From: Pseudomonas kilonensis
Lineage (GTDB): Bacteria; Pseudomonadota; Gammaproteobacteria; Pseudomonadales; Pseudomonadaceae
Reading direction: 5' to 3'
Assembly (NCBI RefSeq): GCF_001269885.1
Contig: NZ_LHVH01000017.1
Span: forward strand, 930,001 to 994,000
Length of the DNA: 64,000 nucleotides
A model generated the notes under the pieces. That model was not told the DNA's origin. It ran no database searches and saw only the letters and a program-made list of their open reading frames with translations. The translations under genes were made by a program, and so were the position numbers. Position 1 is the stretch's first letter; the number at the start of each line of letters is the position of its first letter. Below, one piece after another: positions 17,241 through 27,231 of this stretch.

Positions 17241-17361
17241 AACCCCTATGAATGCGTTCCTCCTGTGAATGCTGTTGGCCAAGAAAACGATGAGCCTGTG
17301 GTGAGGGGGGTTATCCCCGCTGTGAACTGACTGGTGGCGCTTGTCAGAAAAACCCCGGAAG

Positions 17362-17375
17362 AGTACAAATGTACT
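17362..17375. promoter_or_regulatory. LexA2-type operator over the lexA start
   Basis: AGTACAAATGTACT is a perfect palindrome of the form AGTAC-N4-GTACT. It resembles the AGTAC-N4-GTGCT operator reported for the second LexA of Pseudomonas putida and differs from the CTG-N10-CAG box at 7859. It covers the first start codon of lexA. Confidence 0.75.
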
Positions 17376-17986
17376 CCATGACGACTCTCACTCCCCGCCG
17401 TACCGCCATCCTGACTTTCATCCGCGAACGCATCGCCGATCAGGGCCAGCCTCCCAGCCTCGCTGAAATCAGCGAGGCGTTCGGTTTTGCCTCCCGCAGT
17501 GTGGCGCGCAAGCATGTGCTGGCGCTGACCGAAGCCGGTTTCATCGAGGTCAATCCGCACCAGGCCCGGGGCATTCGCTTGCTGAACCAGCCACCACGAC
17601 CCGAGCTGCTGGACGTGCCGGTGCTGGGGCGAGTGGCCGCCGGGTTGCCGATCGGCGCCGATGCCGAGGTCCACAGTCGCCTGATGCTGGACCCGGCGAT
17701 TTTTACCAAGGCGCCGGATTACCTGCTGCGGGTCCAGGGCGATTCGATGATCGAGGACGGCATTCTTGACGGTGATCTGGTGGGCGTGCAGCGCACACCC
17801 CAGGCCTCCAACGGCCAGATTGTCGTGGCGCGTCTGGATGGCGAAGTCACCATCAAGCGCTTCGAGCGCATTGGCGAGCGGGTGCGCTTGTTGCCGCGCA
17901 ACCCGGCCTACCAACCGATCATCGTCGAGGCCGACCAGGACCTGGCGATAGAAGGGGTGTTCTGTGGCTTGGTGAGGCAAGGCTGA
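17369..17986 (+). CDS. lexA: LexA repressor, second (LexA2-type) copy
   Basis: This SOS repressor has 205 residues. The N-terminal winged helix contains LAEISEAFGFASRSVARKHV, whose recognition helix differs from classical LexA. Self-cleavage should occur at Ala91-Gly92 (RVAAGLPIG), with the catalytic dyad Ser126 (VQGDSMIEDG) and Lys163 (VTIKRF). It heads the operon lexA-imuA-imuB-dnaE2 and probably represses it through the operator over its own start; RecA filaments after DNA damage would trigger cleavage. The start may be ATG 17369 (GGAAGAG 5 bases upstream) or ATG 17378, giving 202 residues. In pseudomonads with two LexA proteins the other copy controls the main SOS regulon; that gene is not in this window. 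Confidence 0.92.
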   Translation: MYSMTTLTPRRTAILTFIRERIADQGQPPSLAEISEAFGFASRSVARKHVLALTEAGFIEVNPHQARGIRLLNQPPRPELLDVPVLGRVAAGLPIGADAEVHSRLMLDPAIFTKAPDYLLRVQGDSMIEDGILDGDLVGVQRTPQASNGQIVVARLDGEVTIKRFERIGERVRLLPRNPAYQPIIVEADQDLAIEGVFCGLVRQG

Positions 17987-18618
17987 TGGGCGCTGTCGTT
18001 GCGCTGGACACGCTGTTCAACGGCGGCCAGGTCTGGAAGGGCCGGCCTGCGCCGCCAGCCGCCAGCCCGCAACCCACCGGTCATGCGGCATTGGACGCGG
18101 CGTTGCCCAGTGGTGGCTGGCCGGAGTCGGCGTTGACGGAACTGCTCATCGCCGCGCCGGGCGTCGGCGAGTTGCAACTGGTGTGGCCGACCCTGGCGCG
18201 GCTGGCGGCGGCGGGGGAGCGGATCGTGCTGGTGGCGCCACCGTTCGTGCCCTATCCCCAGGCCTGGCAGAACGCTGGCGTCGACCTGCGTCAGTTGTCG
18301 GTGATCCGCGCCGATGAGCGCGATGCCCTGTGGGCCACCGAACAATGCTTGCGTTCTGGCAGTTGTGGCGCGGTCCTGTGCTGGCCCCGCCAGGCGGACG
18401 ACCGGGCCTTGCGTCGCTTGCAAGTGGCGGCGGAAACCGGCCAGACCCTGGCGTTCGCCTGGCGCTCGATCCAGGAGGCCATCAACCCGTCGCCGGCGGC
18501 GCTGCGCATCGCCATCGATACCCGGCCGGCGCAATTGCGCGTGCTCAAGTGCCGCGGCGGGTTGGCTCGTTCGGCGCCGATTGCCTTTGCCACGCTCGTC
18601 CCACAAACCGGGCATTGA
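17986..18618 (+). CDS. imuA: translesion synthesis protein ImuA
   Basis: This is a 210-residue RecA/SulA-related protein of the mutasome. The central part contains TGHAALDAALPSGGWPESAL (residues about 27-46), like the RecA core entry, but the normal Walker A GxxxxGKT is not seen, as in other ImuA proteins. ImuA is needed with ImuB and DnaE2 for damage-induced mutagenesis. ATG 17986 shares its A with the lexA stop codon (TGATG), a sign of translational coupling. It is transcribed with lexA and imuB. Assignment rests on operon position plus the family-like N-terminus. Confidence 0.9.
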   Translation: MGAVVALDTLFNGGQVWKGRPAPPAASPQPTGHAALDAALPSGGWPESALTELLIAAPGVGELQLVWPTLARLAAAGERIVLVAPPFVPYPQAWQNAGVDLRQLSVIRADERDALWATEQCLRSGSCGAVLCWPRQADDRALRRLQVAAETGQTLAFAWRSIQEAINPSPAALRIAIDTRPAQLRVLKCRGGLARSAPIAFATLVPQTGH

Positions 18619-18625
18619 GGTTGCG

Positions 18626-20047
18626 ATGCGCTGGGTCTGTATTCTCTTCCCGCAATTGGCGCTGGACGCCGCGCTGCGTCAGCGCCCCGATCCCGAGCAG
18701 CCCCTGGCATTGCTGACCGGTCCGGCCCAGCGTCGGGTGCTGCAAGCGGTGAATGCGCCGGCACGAGCCCTGGGCTTGCGCCCCGGCCAGACCATGACCG
18801 CCGCCCAGGCCTTGAGCAAAGGCTTTGCCACCGCCGAATACGACGCGGCGCAGATCGAATATTGGCAACAGTTCCTGGCAGCCTGGGCCTACCGTTTCAG
18901 TTCCCAGGTCAGCGTGCATTACCCGCGTACGCTGCTGTTCGAGATCGAGTCGAGCCTGGGCCTGTTTGGCCCCTGGCCGGTGTTCGAGGTGCGCTTGCGG
19001 GCCGAGCTGACCGAGCTGGGCTTTCGCCATCGCATCGTCGCCGCTCCCAATCCGGTGGCGGCGCGGGTGTTGGCCAATGCCTACGACGCCCTGGTGGTGC
19101 CCGACGCCGAGACTTTGCAGCAATGCCTGGGAGACATGCCCGTGGAGCGGATCGGCCTGGAACCCGAGGTCGCCACGGCGCTGTCGCGCATGGGCCTGCG
19201 CCGCCTGAGCCAGGTCCAGGCCTTGCCCCGGCAGACCCTGGCTCGGCGCTTCGAGGCCCAGGTGCTCAAGCACCTCGACGCGCTGACGGGCAGTCGCACC
19301 CTGGCGCTGTCGTTCTACCTGCCGCCAGACCGTTTCGATGTACGCATCGAACTCAACTACGACGTTCAGTCCCATCAGGCGCTGCTGTTTCCGTTGCGCC
19401 GGCTGACCGGTGACTTGTCGGCCTTCCTGTGCGGACGCGACAGCGGCGTGCAGCGTTTCGACCTGCACCTGGAGCACGCCGGGTTGCCGGATACCGTGAT
19501 CAAGGTCGGCCTGCTCAGCGCCGAACGGGACCCAGCGATGCTCTTCGAACTGGCCCGCGGTCGCTTGGAACAGGTGCAGGTCGCGGCCCCGGTGCGGGGT
19601 TTTCGTTTGTGTGCCGAGGACCTGCCGAGTTTCGTGCCCCAGCGCCTGGAGCTGTTCGACGAGCGCCCGCAACAGTCCTTGCCTTGGGAGCAACTGCGCG
19701 AACGGCTGCGGGCGCGGCTGGGGGATGACGCGGTGCAGGGCCTGGGGTTTCGCGATGACCATCGACCTGAATGCGCCTGGCAAATGACGCCCCAACCCCG
19801 GCCCCGGGCCTGCCCGGTGCGCGCTGGCGTGCAGCGTCCCGGCTGGTTGCTGAATGAGGCCCAGGTGCTGCAGGACAGCCAGGCGCGAGTCCTCATGGGC
19901 CCGGAGCGCATCGAGACCGGCTGGTGGGACGGTGCCGACGTACGCCGCGACTACTACCTGATCGAAACCCGCAGCGGACAACGTGGCTGGGCCTATCGAA
20001 CGGTGGGCGAGGGCGGGCCGTTGTGGCTGCAGGGTTGGTTCGCATGA
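18626..20047 (+). CDS. imuB: Y-family polymerase-like mutasome protein ImuB
   Basis: This protein has 473 residues and resembles DinB/UmuC but is expected to be catalytically dead: the palm acidic residues of Y-family polymerases are missing from its N-terminus ([20 protein letters not shown]). ImuB acts as the hub that links DnaE2 and ImuA to the sliding clamp; QQSLPW in the C-terminal third could be its clamp-binding motif. ATG 18626 lies 7 bases after the imuA stop with GAGG upstream. Its stop overlaps the dnaE2 start (ATGA). A longer open frame on the left, inside imuA, is ignored. Confidence 0.93.
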   Translation: MRWVCILFPQLALDAALRQRPDPEQPLALLTGPAQRRVLQAVNAPARALGLRPGQTMTAAQALSKGFATAEYDAAQIEYWQQFLAAWAYRFSSQVSVHYPRTLLFEIESSLGLFGPWPVFEVRLRAELTELGFRHRIVAAPNPVAARVLANAYDALVVPDAETLQQCLGDMPVERIGLEPEVATALSRMGLRRLSQVQALPRQTLARRFEAQVLKHLDALTGSRTLALSFYLPPDRFDVRIELNYDVQSHQALLFPLRRLTGDLSAFLCGRDSGVQRFDLHLEHAGLPDTVIKVGLLSAERDPAMLFELARGRLEQVQVAAPVRGFRLCAEDLPSFVPQRLELFDERPQQSLPWEQLRERLRARLGDDAVQGLGFRDDHRPECAWQMTPQPRPRACPVRAGVQRPGWLLNEAQVLQDSQARVLMGPERIETGWWDGADVRRDYYLIETRSGQRGWAYRTVGEGGPLWLQGWFA

Positions 20048-23000
20048 GCGTTGAGTATGCCGAGCTGCATTGCCTGTCGAACTTCAGCTTCCAGCGCGGC
20101 GCCTCCAGTGCCCTGGAGCTGTGTCGTCGGGCCAGGCAAGAGGGCTACCAGGCCCTGGCGATCACCGACGAATGCACCTTGGCCGGAATCGTCCGGGCCT
20201 GGCAGGCGGCCAAGGAACTGGAGCTGCAACTGATCGTCGGCAGCGAAATCCAGGTCGAGAACGGCCCGAAACTGGTGTTGCTGGTGGAAGACCTGGAAGG
20301 CTATCAAGCCTTGTGCCGGCTGATCACCCGCGCCCGGCGTCGCAGCGAGAAGGGCCACTATCGCATCGTGCGAGAGGATTTCGACCAGCCCTTGCCCGGG
20401 CTGCTGGCGTTGTGGATAGCCGAGGGCAAAGATGTCGAGGAACATGGCCGTTGGCTCCAGCCGATCTTTGCCGGACGCCTGTGGCTGGCGGTCCAGTTGC
20501 ATTGTGGGCAGGACGACCGCCGCCGGTTGGCAGACTCGTTGGCGCTGGCCGAGCGCTTGAATCTTCCCGCCGTGGCCAGTGGCGATGTGCACATGCACGT
20601 GCGTGGTCGTCGTGCCTTGCAGGACACCATGACCGCCATCCGCCACCACGTCACGGTGGCCGAGGCTGGCCAGCGCCTGCACCCCAACGGCGAGCGCCAC
20701 TTGCGCAGCCGCAAGGATCTGGCCGATCTCTACCCGCGGGCCTTGCTCGACGAAACCCTGAACATCGCCCGGCGCTGCACCTTCGATCTTGGTCAACTGC
20801 GTTACCAATACCCCCGCGAGCTGGTGCCCGAGGGGCATGATCCGGCGTCCTGGCTGCGGGAACTGACCGAGTGTGGCATGCGCGAGCGGTGGAAGGCTGG
20901 CGTGACAGACAAAGTGCGGGCACAGATCGACAAGGAACTGAGCCTGATCGCCGAGTTGGGTTATGACAGCTATTTCCTCACCGTACAGGACATCGTCAGC
21001 TTCGCCCGCAGCCGCCATATCCTTTGCCAGGGGCGCGGTTCGGCGGCCAACTCGGCGGTGTGCTACGCCTTGGGCATCACCGAAATCGACCCCAGCCTTA
21101 CCAGCCTGCTGTTCGAACGCTTCCTGTCCCGGGAGCGCAACGAGCCGCCGGACATCGACGTCGACTTTGAACATGAGCGTCGCGAGGAAGTGCTGCAGTA
21201 CGTGTTCCAGCGCTATGGCCGTCATCGTGCGGCATTGACGGCGGTGGTCAGCAGTTACCACGGCGCCGGGGCGGTGCGCGATGTCGCCAAGGCCCTGGGC
21301 CTGCCGCCGGACCAGATCAACGCCCTGGCCGACTGCTGTGGCCGCTGGAGCGACGAGGCGCCGCCAGTGGAGCGCTTGCGTGAAGGCGGCTTCGACCCGG
21401 ACAGCCCGGTGTTGCGCCGGGTCCTGAGCCTGACCCGGCAATTGATCGGTTTTCCCCGGCATTTGTCCCAGCACCCGGGTGGCTTCGTGATTTCCGAGCA
21501 ACCCCTGGACACCCTGGTGCCGGTGGAAAACGCCGCCATGGCCGAACGCACCATCATTCAGTGGGACAAGGACGACCTGGACGCGGTCGGGTTACTCAAG
21601 GTGGACATCCTGGCCCTGGGCATGCTCAGTGCGATTCGTCGTTGTTTCGATTTGATCGAGCACTACCGGGGCCAGCGCTACGCCCTGGCGTCGCTGCCCA
21701 AGGATGATCGGGCGACCTACGAAATGATCAGCCGCGCCGACACCATCGGTGTGTTCCAGATCGAGTCCCGGGCGCAGATGTCGATGTTGCCTCGGCTGCG
21801 ACCCAAGACCTTCTACGATTTGGTCATCGAAGTGGCGATCGTGCGGCCCGGGCCAATCCAGGGTGGGATGGTGCATCCGTACCTGCGCCGCAGAAACAAA
21901 GAAGAGGCGGTGACTTATCCCTCTGAAGCGTTGAAGGAAGTGCTCAACCGCACCCTGGGTGTTCCCTTGTTCCAGGAACAGGTCATGCAGATCGCCATCG
22001 TCGCGGCCGATTACACCCCGGGTGAAGCAGACCAATTGCGTCGCTCCATGGCGGCCTGGAAACGTCACGGTGGGTTGGAGCCCCATCGGGAACGCCTGGC
22101 GCAAGGGATGAAGAAAAACGGCTACACCGCTGAGTTTGCCGCGCAAATCTTCGAACAGATCAAAGGCTTCGGCAATTACGGTTTCCCGGAATCCCACGCC
22201 GCCAGTTTCGCCTTGCTGACCTACGCCAGCAGTTGGCTCAAATGCCACGAACCGGCGGCGTTCGCCTGTGCCCTGATCAACAGTTGGCCCATGGGGTTCT
22301 ACAGCCCGGACCAGATCCTCCAGGATGCCCGCCGGCATCAACTGTCGATCCGTCCGGTGGACGTGCGTGCCAGCGATTGGGATTGCAGCCTCGAGCCCAT
22401 GGACGGTCGGCAACCGGCGATCCGCATGGGGCTGCGCATGGTCAAGGGCTTTCGCGAAGAGGATGCCCGCCGTATCGAAGCGGCCCGCCGGCATCGGCCC
22501 TTCAGCGACGTGGCTGACTTGGGCGAGCGCGCGCAACTCGATGCCCGGGCCCAGGCGCAACTGGCCGATGCCGGTGCCTTGCAGGGCTTGGCCGGTGATC
22601 GCCATCGTGCCCGCTGGGAGGTGGCCGGGGTGCAGAAGCAACTGGGCTTGTTCGCCGGTTTGCCCTGCCAGGAAGAACCGCCTGTGGCCCTGCCAAAACC
22701 CACGCTGGGGGAAAACCTGTTTGCCGATTACACCACGCTCGGTACGACACTGGGCCCTCATCCGCTGGCCCTGCTGCGTCCCGAACTGCGCGCCCGGCGC
22801 TGCCGCAGTTCACGGGAGTTGCAGGATGTGGAGCATGGCCGCAACGTCAGCGTCGCCGGGCTGGTCACCGGCCGCCAACGCCCGGGCACGGCCAGTGGCG
22901 TGACCTTTGTCACCCTGGAAGATGAATTCGGCAACCTCAACGTGGTGGTCTGGCGCGACCTGGCCGAGCGCCAGCGCAAAACCCTGGTGGGCTCGCAATT

Positions 23001-23121
23001 GCTCAAGGTCGACGGGCGCTGGGAAAGCGTCGGCGAGGTCCGCCACCTGATCGCCGGGCGCCTGAGCGACCTGACCGAGTTGTTGGCGGGGATCCAGGTG
23101 CAGAGCCGTGATTTCCGCTGA
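20044..23121 (+). CDS. dnaE2: error-prone DNA polymerase DnaE2
   Basis: This C-family DNA polymerase has 1025 residues (usual range 1000-1080) and copies damaged DNA with low fidelity. An N-terminal PHP domain opens with [17 protein letters not shown]. The polymerase palm has [15 protein letters not shown] with the catalytic aspartates, preceded by [16 protein letters not shown]. The helix-hairpin-helix and OB-fold parts follow, the latter around [12 protein letters not shown] near residue 940. It lacks the C-terminal tail with the tau-binding site of DnaE1. The start is ATG 20044, overlapping the imuB stop. The operon as a whole is damage-inducible in other Pseudomonas; here the LexA2-type operator at 17362 predicts the same. 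Confidence 0.96.
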   Translation: MSVEYAELHCLSNFSFQRGASSALELCRRARQEGYQALAITDECTLAGIVRAWQAAKELELQLIVGSEIQVENGPKLVLLVEDLEGYQALCRLITRARRRSEKGHYRIVREDFDQPLPGLLALWIAEGKDVEEHGRWLQPIFAGRLWLAVQLHCGQDDRRRLADSLALAERLNLPAVASGDVHMHVRGRRALQDTMTAIRHHVTVAEAGQRLHPNGERHLRSRKDLADLYPRALLDETLNIARRCTFDLGQLRYQYPRELVPEGHDPASWLRELTECGMRERWKAGVTDKVRAQIDKELSLIAELGYDSYFLTVQDIVSFARSRHILCQGRGSAANSAVCYALGITEIDPSLTSLLFERFLSRERNEPPDIDVDFEHERREEVLQYVFQRYGRHRAALTAVVSSYHGAGAVRDVAKALGLPPDQINALADCCGRWSDEAPPVERLREGGFDPDSPVLRRVLSLTRQLIGFPRHLSQHPGGFVISEQPLDTLVPVENAAMAERTIIQWDKDDLDAVGLLKVDILALGMLSAIRRCFDLIEHYRGQRYALASLPKDDRATYEMISRADTIGVFQIESRAQMSMLPRLRPKTFYDLVIEVAIVRPGPIQGGMVHPYLRRRNKEEAVTYPSEALKEVLNRTLGVPLFQEQVMQIAIVAADYTPGEADQLRRSMAAWKRHGGLEPHRERLAQGMKKNGYTAEFAAQIFEQIKGFGNYGFPESHAASFALLTYASSWLKCHEPAAFACALINSWPMGFYSPDQILQDARRHQLSIRPVDVRASDWDCSLEPMDGRQPAIRMGLRMVKGFREEDARRIEAARRHRPFSDVADLGERAQLDARAQAQLADAGALQGLAGDRHRARWEVAGVQKQLGLFAGLPCQEEPPVALPKPTLGENLFADYTTLGTTLGPHPLALLRPELRARRCRSSRELQDVEHGRNVSVAGLVTGRQRPGTASGVTFVTLEDEFGNLNVVVWRDLAERQRKTLVGSQLLKVDGRWESVGEVRHLIAGRLSDLTELLAGIQVQSRDFR

Positions 23122-23173
23122 ATCCGCACGTTGTTTTAGGCTGGAGACACGATTTCTGCGGCAACGGAATTAC

Positions 23174-23297
23174 GTGGCGAGGGGATTTATCCCCGCTGGG
23201 TTGCGAAGCAACCCCATGATTCATCAGCCACTGTGATGTGTCAGACAGGACGCAGGGGGTTGCTGCGCAACCCAGCGGGGATAAATCCCCTCGCCAC
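23174..23297. repeat. inverted repeat, GTGGCGAGGGGATTTATCCC class
   Basis: GTGGCGAGGGGATTTATCCC CGCTGGGTTGC at the left is mirrored at the right around a short unique centre. This third palindromic repeat class differs from the two GTGGGAGC classes. The 150 bases between it and the kinase start (to 23446) show no convincing gene. Confidence 0.85.
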
Positions 23298-23446
23298 AGA
23301 TATTTACTTTTGCCACAGGAATCATGTCCTCGATCCAAACAGCACCCTCACATGAAACCAAACGCCAACCCAGCGCTCGAAGCTCTGATCGCAAGGGATT
23401 TGTGTATGCCGACTCCCAGCAGGCATTTTGAGGTTCAGAATCGACC

Positions 23447-25558
23447 ATGCAGTTTCTATCCCAGAATCACGGGTGCCCTGGATGGGGCGGTGAAATGGCC
23501 GGGCGTATCCGGGCGTTCGATTGGAGCCGGACCGAGTTGGGCGCCATCGAGCACTGGTCCGCCAGCCTGCGCAGTGCCGTTCAGTTGCTGCTGGCTTCGC
23601 CCCTGCCGATGGTGATGTTGTGGGGCCGCCAGGGCTTCATGATCTACAACGATGCCTATGCCGAGTTCGCCGGTGGCCGCCATCCTTACCTGCTGGGGTG
23701 CGCGGTGGAGTTGGGCTGGCCGGAGGTCGCCGAATTCAATCGGCATGTGCTGGACGTCTGCCTGGCCGGCGGCACCTTGTCCTACCGCAGCAAAGAGTTG
23801 GTCCTGCTGCGCGATGGCAAGCCTGAAGATGTGTGGATGGACCTCTATTACAGCCCGGTGCCCGATGACGACCAGTCCCCGGCGGGCGTGCTGGCGATTG
23901 TGGTGGAAACCACCGAGCTCGTGTTGACCGAGCGTGCCCGGCAAGAGGCCGAACGCAGTTACCGAGCCGTCAATGAACGCATCCAGTTGGCCCTCTCGGC
24001 CGGACCATTGCTGGGATCGTTCGTCTGGGACATCCAAGCCGACACGCTGTCGGGCGATGAGCGTTTCGCCCGTACCTTCAACTACCCGCCAGACTGTTCG
24101 CTGGACGCACTGCCCATCGAAATCGCCCGCCAGCGCATCCACGCGGATGACCTTGAAGAGGTCAACCAGCGGATCGAACTGACCGTGCGTACGGGCATCC
24201 CCTACAGCGCTGAATATCGGGTGCGCCGCATAGGCGGTGATGACCTGTGGGTGCTGGCCAGCGGTCGCTGCGAATTCGATGCCACGGGCAAGCCCCTGCG
24301 TTTTCCAGGTGTGCTGATTGACATCAATGAACGCAAGACAGCCGAAGCTTCGCTGCTCAAATTCACCCGCGACCTGGAACAGCGGGTCGCCGACGAGGTG
24401 CAGGCGCGACTGGCGGCAGAAGAACAGTTGCGTCAGTCGCAAAAGCTCGAGGCCATTGGCGGTCTCACGGGTGGCGTGGCCCATGACTTCAACAACCTGC
24501 TGCAAGTGATTGCCGGCAACCTGCACTTGCTGGCCCGCCACGAGCGGGACAACGTCAACGTGCAACGGCGGGTCAGTGCCTCCATCGAAGCCGTGGAGCG
24601 AGGGGCCAAGTTGTCATCGCAACTGCTGGCTTTTGCCCGGCGCCAGCCATTGTCACCGGCGGTCTACAACCCACGACGCATCTACGAGGGCATGGGTGAG
24701 CTGCTGCAACGGGCCTTGGGTGAAACCATCCAGATTGAAGTGAGCCTGCCCCAGGAGCCCTGGTGCATCCACGTCGATCGCAATCAATTGGAAAACGCCC
24801 TGTTGAACCTGGCGATCAATGCCCGCGATGCCATGGGCGGCGAGGGCATCATCCGCCTGATCGGGGAGAACATCGGGCTCGATGAAGCGTTCTGTGCCGG
24901 CAAGGGGATCTCGGCCGGCGACTATGTCCGGCTGTCGGTGATCGACTGCGGTGCCGGCATGCCGCCCGAGATCCTGAAGCAGGTGTTCGAACCGTTTTTC
25001 ACCACCAAGACCGATGGCCAGGGCACTGGGCTTGGATTGAGCATGGTGTTCGGGTTCGTCAAGCAGAGTGGCGGCCATATCGAGATCTCCAGCGACCTGG
25101 GCGAGGGCACGCGGGTACGGATGTATTTTCCTCGAAGCCTTGCGCCCGAAGCGGGCGAAACCGAGCAACACGACGCGCTTCAGTCCGGCCGGCAAGAGAC
25201 GATCCTGGTGGTGGAGGACAACGACGAGGTGCGCAGCGCGTCGGTGGAACTGCTGGAGCAGTCTGGCTATCGGACCCTCACGGCCGCCAACGGCGATGAG
25301 GCGATGAGGCTGCTGCTGGAAGGCATCTCGGTGGACCTGATCTTCACCGACGTCGTCATGCCCGGCCTGATCAAGAGTTCCGACCTCGCCGCCTGGGCCA
25401 AGGTGCAGAACCCACCGGTCCCGGTGCTGTTCACCTCGGGGCACACCCGGGACATCATCTCCCGCAACCATCAGTTGAGCCCCGATACCCATTTGTTGAG
25501 CAAACCCTACGGCCCGGACGCGCTGACCCGGATGGTGAGGAGTGTGCTGGGCGGCTGA
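23447..25558 (+). CDS. PAS-domain hybrid sensor histidine kinase/response regulator
   Basis: This cytoplasmic hybrid kinase has 703 residues. Domains in order: an N-terminal PAS-like region opening with GEMAGRIRAFDWSRTELG (residues about 15-150); a second PAS (PAS_3 type, about 185-300); HisKA with the phospho-accepting His in GGVAHDFNNLLQ (about residue 346); HATPase with NARDAMGGEG, GAGMPPEI and GTGLGLSM; and a C-terminal receiver (ILVVEDNDEV, phospho-Asp in IFTDVVMPG). No membrane segment is present. The GGVAHDFNN H-box and fused receiver are typical of a group of soluble, often light- or redox-responsive kinases; the first PAS lacks the LOV cysteine motif as far as I can see. ATG 23447 gives the normal family N-terminus. 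Confidence 0.92.
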   Translation: MQFLSQNHGCPGWGGEMAGRIRAFDWSRTELGAIEHWSASLRSAVQLLLASPLPMVMLWGRQGFMIYNDAYAEFAGGRHPYLLGCAVELGWPEVAEFNRHVLDVCLAGGTLSYRSKELVLLRDGKPEDVWMDLYYSPVPDDDQSPAGVLAIVVETTELVLTERARQEAERSYRAVNERIQLALSAGPLLGSFVWDIQADTLSGDERFARTFNYPPDCSLDALPIEIARQRIHADDLEEVNQRIELTVRTGIPYSAEYRVRRIGGDDLWVLASGRCEFDATGKPLRFPGVLIDINERKTAEASLLKFTRDLEQRVADEVQARLAAEEQLRQSQKLEAIGGLTGGVAHDFNNLLQVIAGNLHLLARHERDNVNVQRRVSASIEAVERGAKLSSQLLAFARRQPLSPAVYNPRRIYEGMGELLQRALGETIQIEVSLPQEPWCIHVDRNQLENALLNLAINARDAMGGEGIIRLIGENIGLDEAFCAGKGISAGDYVRLSVIDCGAGMPPEILKQVFEPFFTTKTDGQGTGLGLSMVFGFVKQSGGHIEISSDLGEGTRVRMYFPRSLAPEAGETEQHDALQSGRQETILVVEDNDEVRSASVELLEQSGYRTLTAANGDEAMRLLLEGISVDLIFTDVVMPGLIKSSDLAAWAKVQNPPVPVLFTSGHTRDIISRNHQLSPDTHLLSKPYGPDALTRMVRSVLGG

Positions 25559-25654
25559 TCGCGGCACTGCAAACAAATGGAACCGATGCCGTCGCGTCAC
25601 TTTCGAATGTTCGAGACCGGTCATCCATCCGGCCCTGCCATGAACGAGGTGCCT

Positions 25655-25852
25655 ATGAACGACGATTCCGCAACCACCCAACCACTGCGCCCTGCCGGAA
25701 CGGACCAGGCCCAGAGCGCCGCCACGGAGGTCGATCAGAAAAATCGTCATAGGGACAATGACAACACCTTCAGCCCCGGCTTCAAGCCTGAACCGGATCG
25801 GCCGAAATCTGGCGAGGATACTGACGCTGATATCGACACCGATGGTGGCTAG
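25655..25852 (+). CDS. small disordered acidic protein
   Basis: This encodes a 65-residue, strongly hydrophilic protein (MNDDSATTQPLRPAGTDQAQ at the start, DTDADIDTDGG at the end). It is likely disordered and has no signal peptide. ATG 25655 has GAGG 7 bases upstream; an in-frame ATG at 25577 would add an unlikely leader. It follows the sensor kinase by 96 bases and could share its transcript. Function unknown. Confidence 0.6.
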   Translation: MNDDSATTQPLRPAGTDQAQSAATEVDQKNRHRDNDNTFSPGFKPEPDRPKSGEDTDADIDTDGG

Positions 25853-25881
25853 CCCATGACGGATGTGCGACACCGATTCAT

Positions 25882-25970
25882 TGTGGGAGCGAGCTTGCTC
25901 GCGATGACTGTGGCAAATTCGATATCCCTGTGACTGGACCACCGCTATCGCGAGCAAGCTCGCTCCCACA
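25882..25970. repeat. REP inverted pair, GAGCTTGCTCGCGA class
   Basis: Facing GTGGGAGCGAGCTTGCTCGC copies lie just before a terminator in the convergent gap. Confidence 0.9.
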
Positions 25971-25981
25971 GGGAGGGCTTC

Positions 25982-26027
25982 GAAAAAACGGCGCTTCCCT
26001 TCCAACGGAGGCGCCGGGCTTTTTTCG
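25982..26027. terminator. bidirectional terminator
   Basis: GAAAAAACGGCGC pairs with GCGCCGGGCTTTTTTC (one bulge) and has T-runs on both strands. It separates the small acidic protein gene from the DUF4142 gene. Confidence 0.8.
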
Positions 26028-26036
26028 TGCCTCGCT

Positions 26037-26558
26037 CTACTTGCTTGGATGCGCAGCCTGAAGTTTCTTGGCGGCTTCCAGGTGATGTTGCAGTTCCGGC
26101 AGCATCTTCTGGGCGAACGCCTTGAGTTCGGTATTGCCAGCCTTCTTGTCGTCGGTAACGGTTTCGGCTTCTTTCTTGAACAGGGCGATGGTTTCTTCGT
26201 GGGCCTTGACCTGGTTGTTGGCGTAGGCCGCATCAAAGGATTCATCGCGCACGTCGAGAATCTTCGCCTTGGCTTTTTTCATCAACGTGGTGTCGTCGGG
26301 TACTTCGATGTCATGTTTTTGCGCCAGGGCTTTCAGCTCTTCGTTGGCCTTGGTGTGGTCGGTGATCATCTTGTTGGCGAATTCCTTGATGTCCGCCGAT
26401 TGGCTTTTTTCCAAGGCCAGTTTGCTGGTCTCGATTTCTGCAATGCCACCGGCCGCCGCGTTGTCGACAAAGTCGTTGGAAGTCGCGGCCCATGCCATGC
26501 CCATGCTGGTACTCAGGGCAACTGCCAGGCCGAGTTGACGCAGGGTGAATCTGTCCAT
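26037..26558 (-). CDS. DUF4142 periplasmic protein
   Basis: This encodes a 173-residue exported protein. A signal peptide (MDRFTLRQLGLAVALSTSMG, cleaved after AWA) precedes an all-helical DUF4142 domain with DFVDNAAAGGIAEIETSKLA and FANKMITDHTKANEEL. DUF4142 is a ferritin-like four-helix bundle found in many soil bacteria, often near stress genes; its biochemical role is not established. The start is ATG 26558, preceded by GGAGA; the longer frame has no signal peptide. It is monocistronic and ends at the terminator at 25982-26027. Confidence 0.88.
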   Translation of the reverse strand: MDRFTLRQLGLAVALSTSMGMAWAATSNDFVDNAAAGGIAEIETSKLALEKSQSADIKEFANKMITDHTKANEELKALAQKHDIEVPDDTTLMKKAKAKILDVRDESFDAAYANNQVKAHEETIALFKKEAETVTDDKKAGNTELKAFAQKMLPELQHHLEAAKKLQAAHPSK

Positions 26559-26775
26559 AGGTAAGTCTCCACACACGTTGAACGAGCGATTCTTGTCGTC
26601 TCTGCTCAATGGAGGGCGAGGCACCGGCAAAGGTTTGATCGCCAAGCGATCCGGTACGACGAACGGTCACCGCTGGTCGGATTGGCGGTCGACAGAACCC
26701 TGTCGAGGAGGCCATCCTGATAATCGACGGGCGCCGCAAGGGCGTCTGCCACCGACCCATCGAAGGAGGTGTTCC

Positions 26776-27012
26776 ATGCCGGTGTCCCACGATTTGTGCC
26801 AGGATCTCAAATGCACAAAAGACCACATCCAGCAAAAACGCAGCGAGAATCCAAGGCTCGACTCGTTACTTCAAAAATACTCCCAACTTGATGCCGAGGT
26901 GGTCGAAGCCGAGAAACCGTCCTCCGGCGCGTTGTCCGACGATGCTTTGGAGACGCTCAAGAAGAAGCGATTACTGGTCAAGGACGAGATCGTGGCCCAC
27001 ATGCAGAGGTAG
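26776..27012 (+). CDS. YdcH/DUF465-like small coiled-coil protein
   Basis: This protein has 78 residues and is largely a helical hairpin: LDSLLQKYSQLDAEVVEAEK, a short acidic turn (SSGALSDDALE), and LKKKRLLVKDEIVAHMQR. The ending KKKRLLVKDEI is characteristic of the DUF465 (YdcH) family, whose members are cytoplasmic and of unknown function. A textbook Shine-Dalgarno AAGGAGGT (26763-26770) is 5 bases from ATG 26776, predicting strong translation. It stands alone. Confidence 0.85.
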   Translation: MPVSHDLCQDLKCTKDHIQQKRSENPRLDSLLQKYSQLDAEVVEAEKPSSGALSDDALETLKKKRLLVKDEIVAHMQR

Positions 27013-27053
27013 TGCGAAGGGCTTTTGTGGCCAGAGATTGCTCCCGCTGGGCC

Positions 27054-27176
27054 GTAGGAGCTGTGTAGGAGCTGTCGAGTGCAACGAGGCTGCGATCTTT
27101 TCCCTGCCACTTGAACCTCAAGCGAAAGATCAAAAGATCAAAAGATCAAAAGATCGCAGGCTTCGCCAGCTCCTAC
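27054..27176. repeat. GTAGGAGCTG / GATCTTTT palindromic repeat
   Basis: GTAGGAGCTG...GGCTGCGATCTTTT at the left is mirrored by AAAGATCGCAGGCTTCG...CAGCTCCTAC at the right. The right half contains a tandem run of AAAGATCA (four AAAGATC cores, about 27125-27156). This is a fourth repeat class in the window. Confidence 0.8.
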
Positions 27177-27231
27177 AAAGCGGGAGCAAGCTCTGGCCAC
27201 GACGGCCCCTCATGCCTTGCCTCCCAACCTG

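Noticed and set aside
23238..23615. A 125-codon frame before and into the sensor kinase
   Set aside because: Its second half is the kinase gene out of phase and its first half is repeat sequence; the kinase N-terminus at 23447 matches its family.
27125..27156. Tandem AAAGATCA units considered as a CRISPR or VNTR
   Set aside because: Only four 8-base units without spacers; they are part of the GATCTTTT palindromic repeat.
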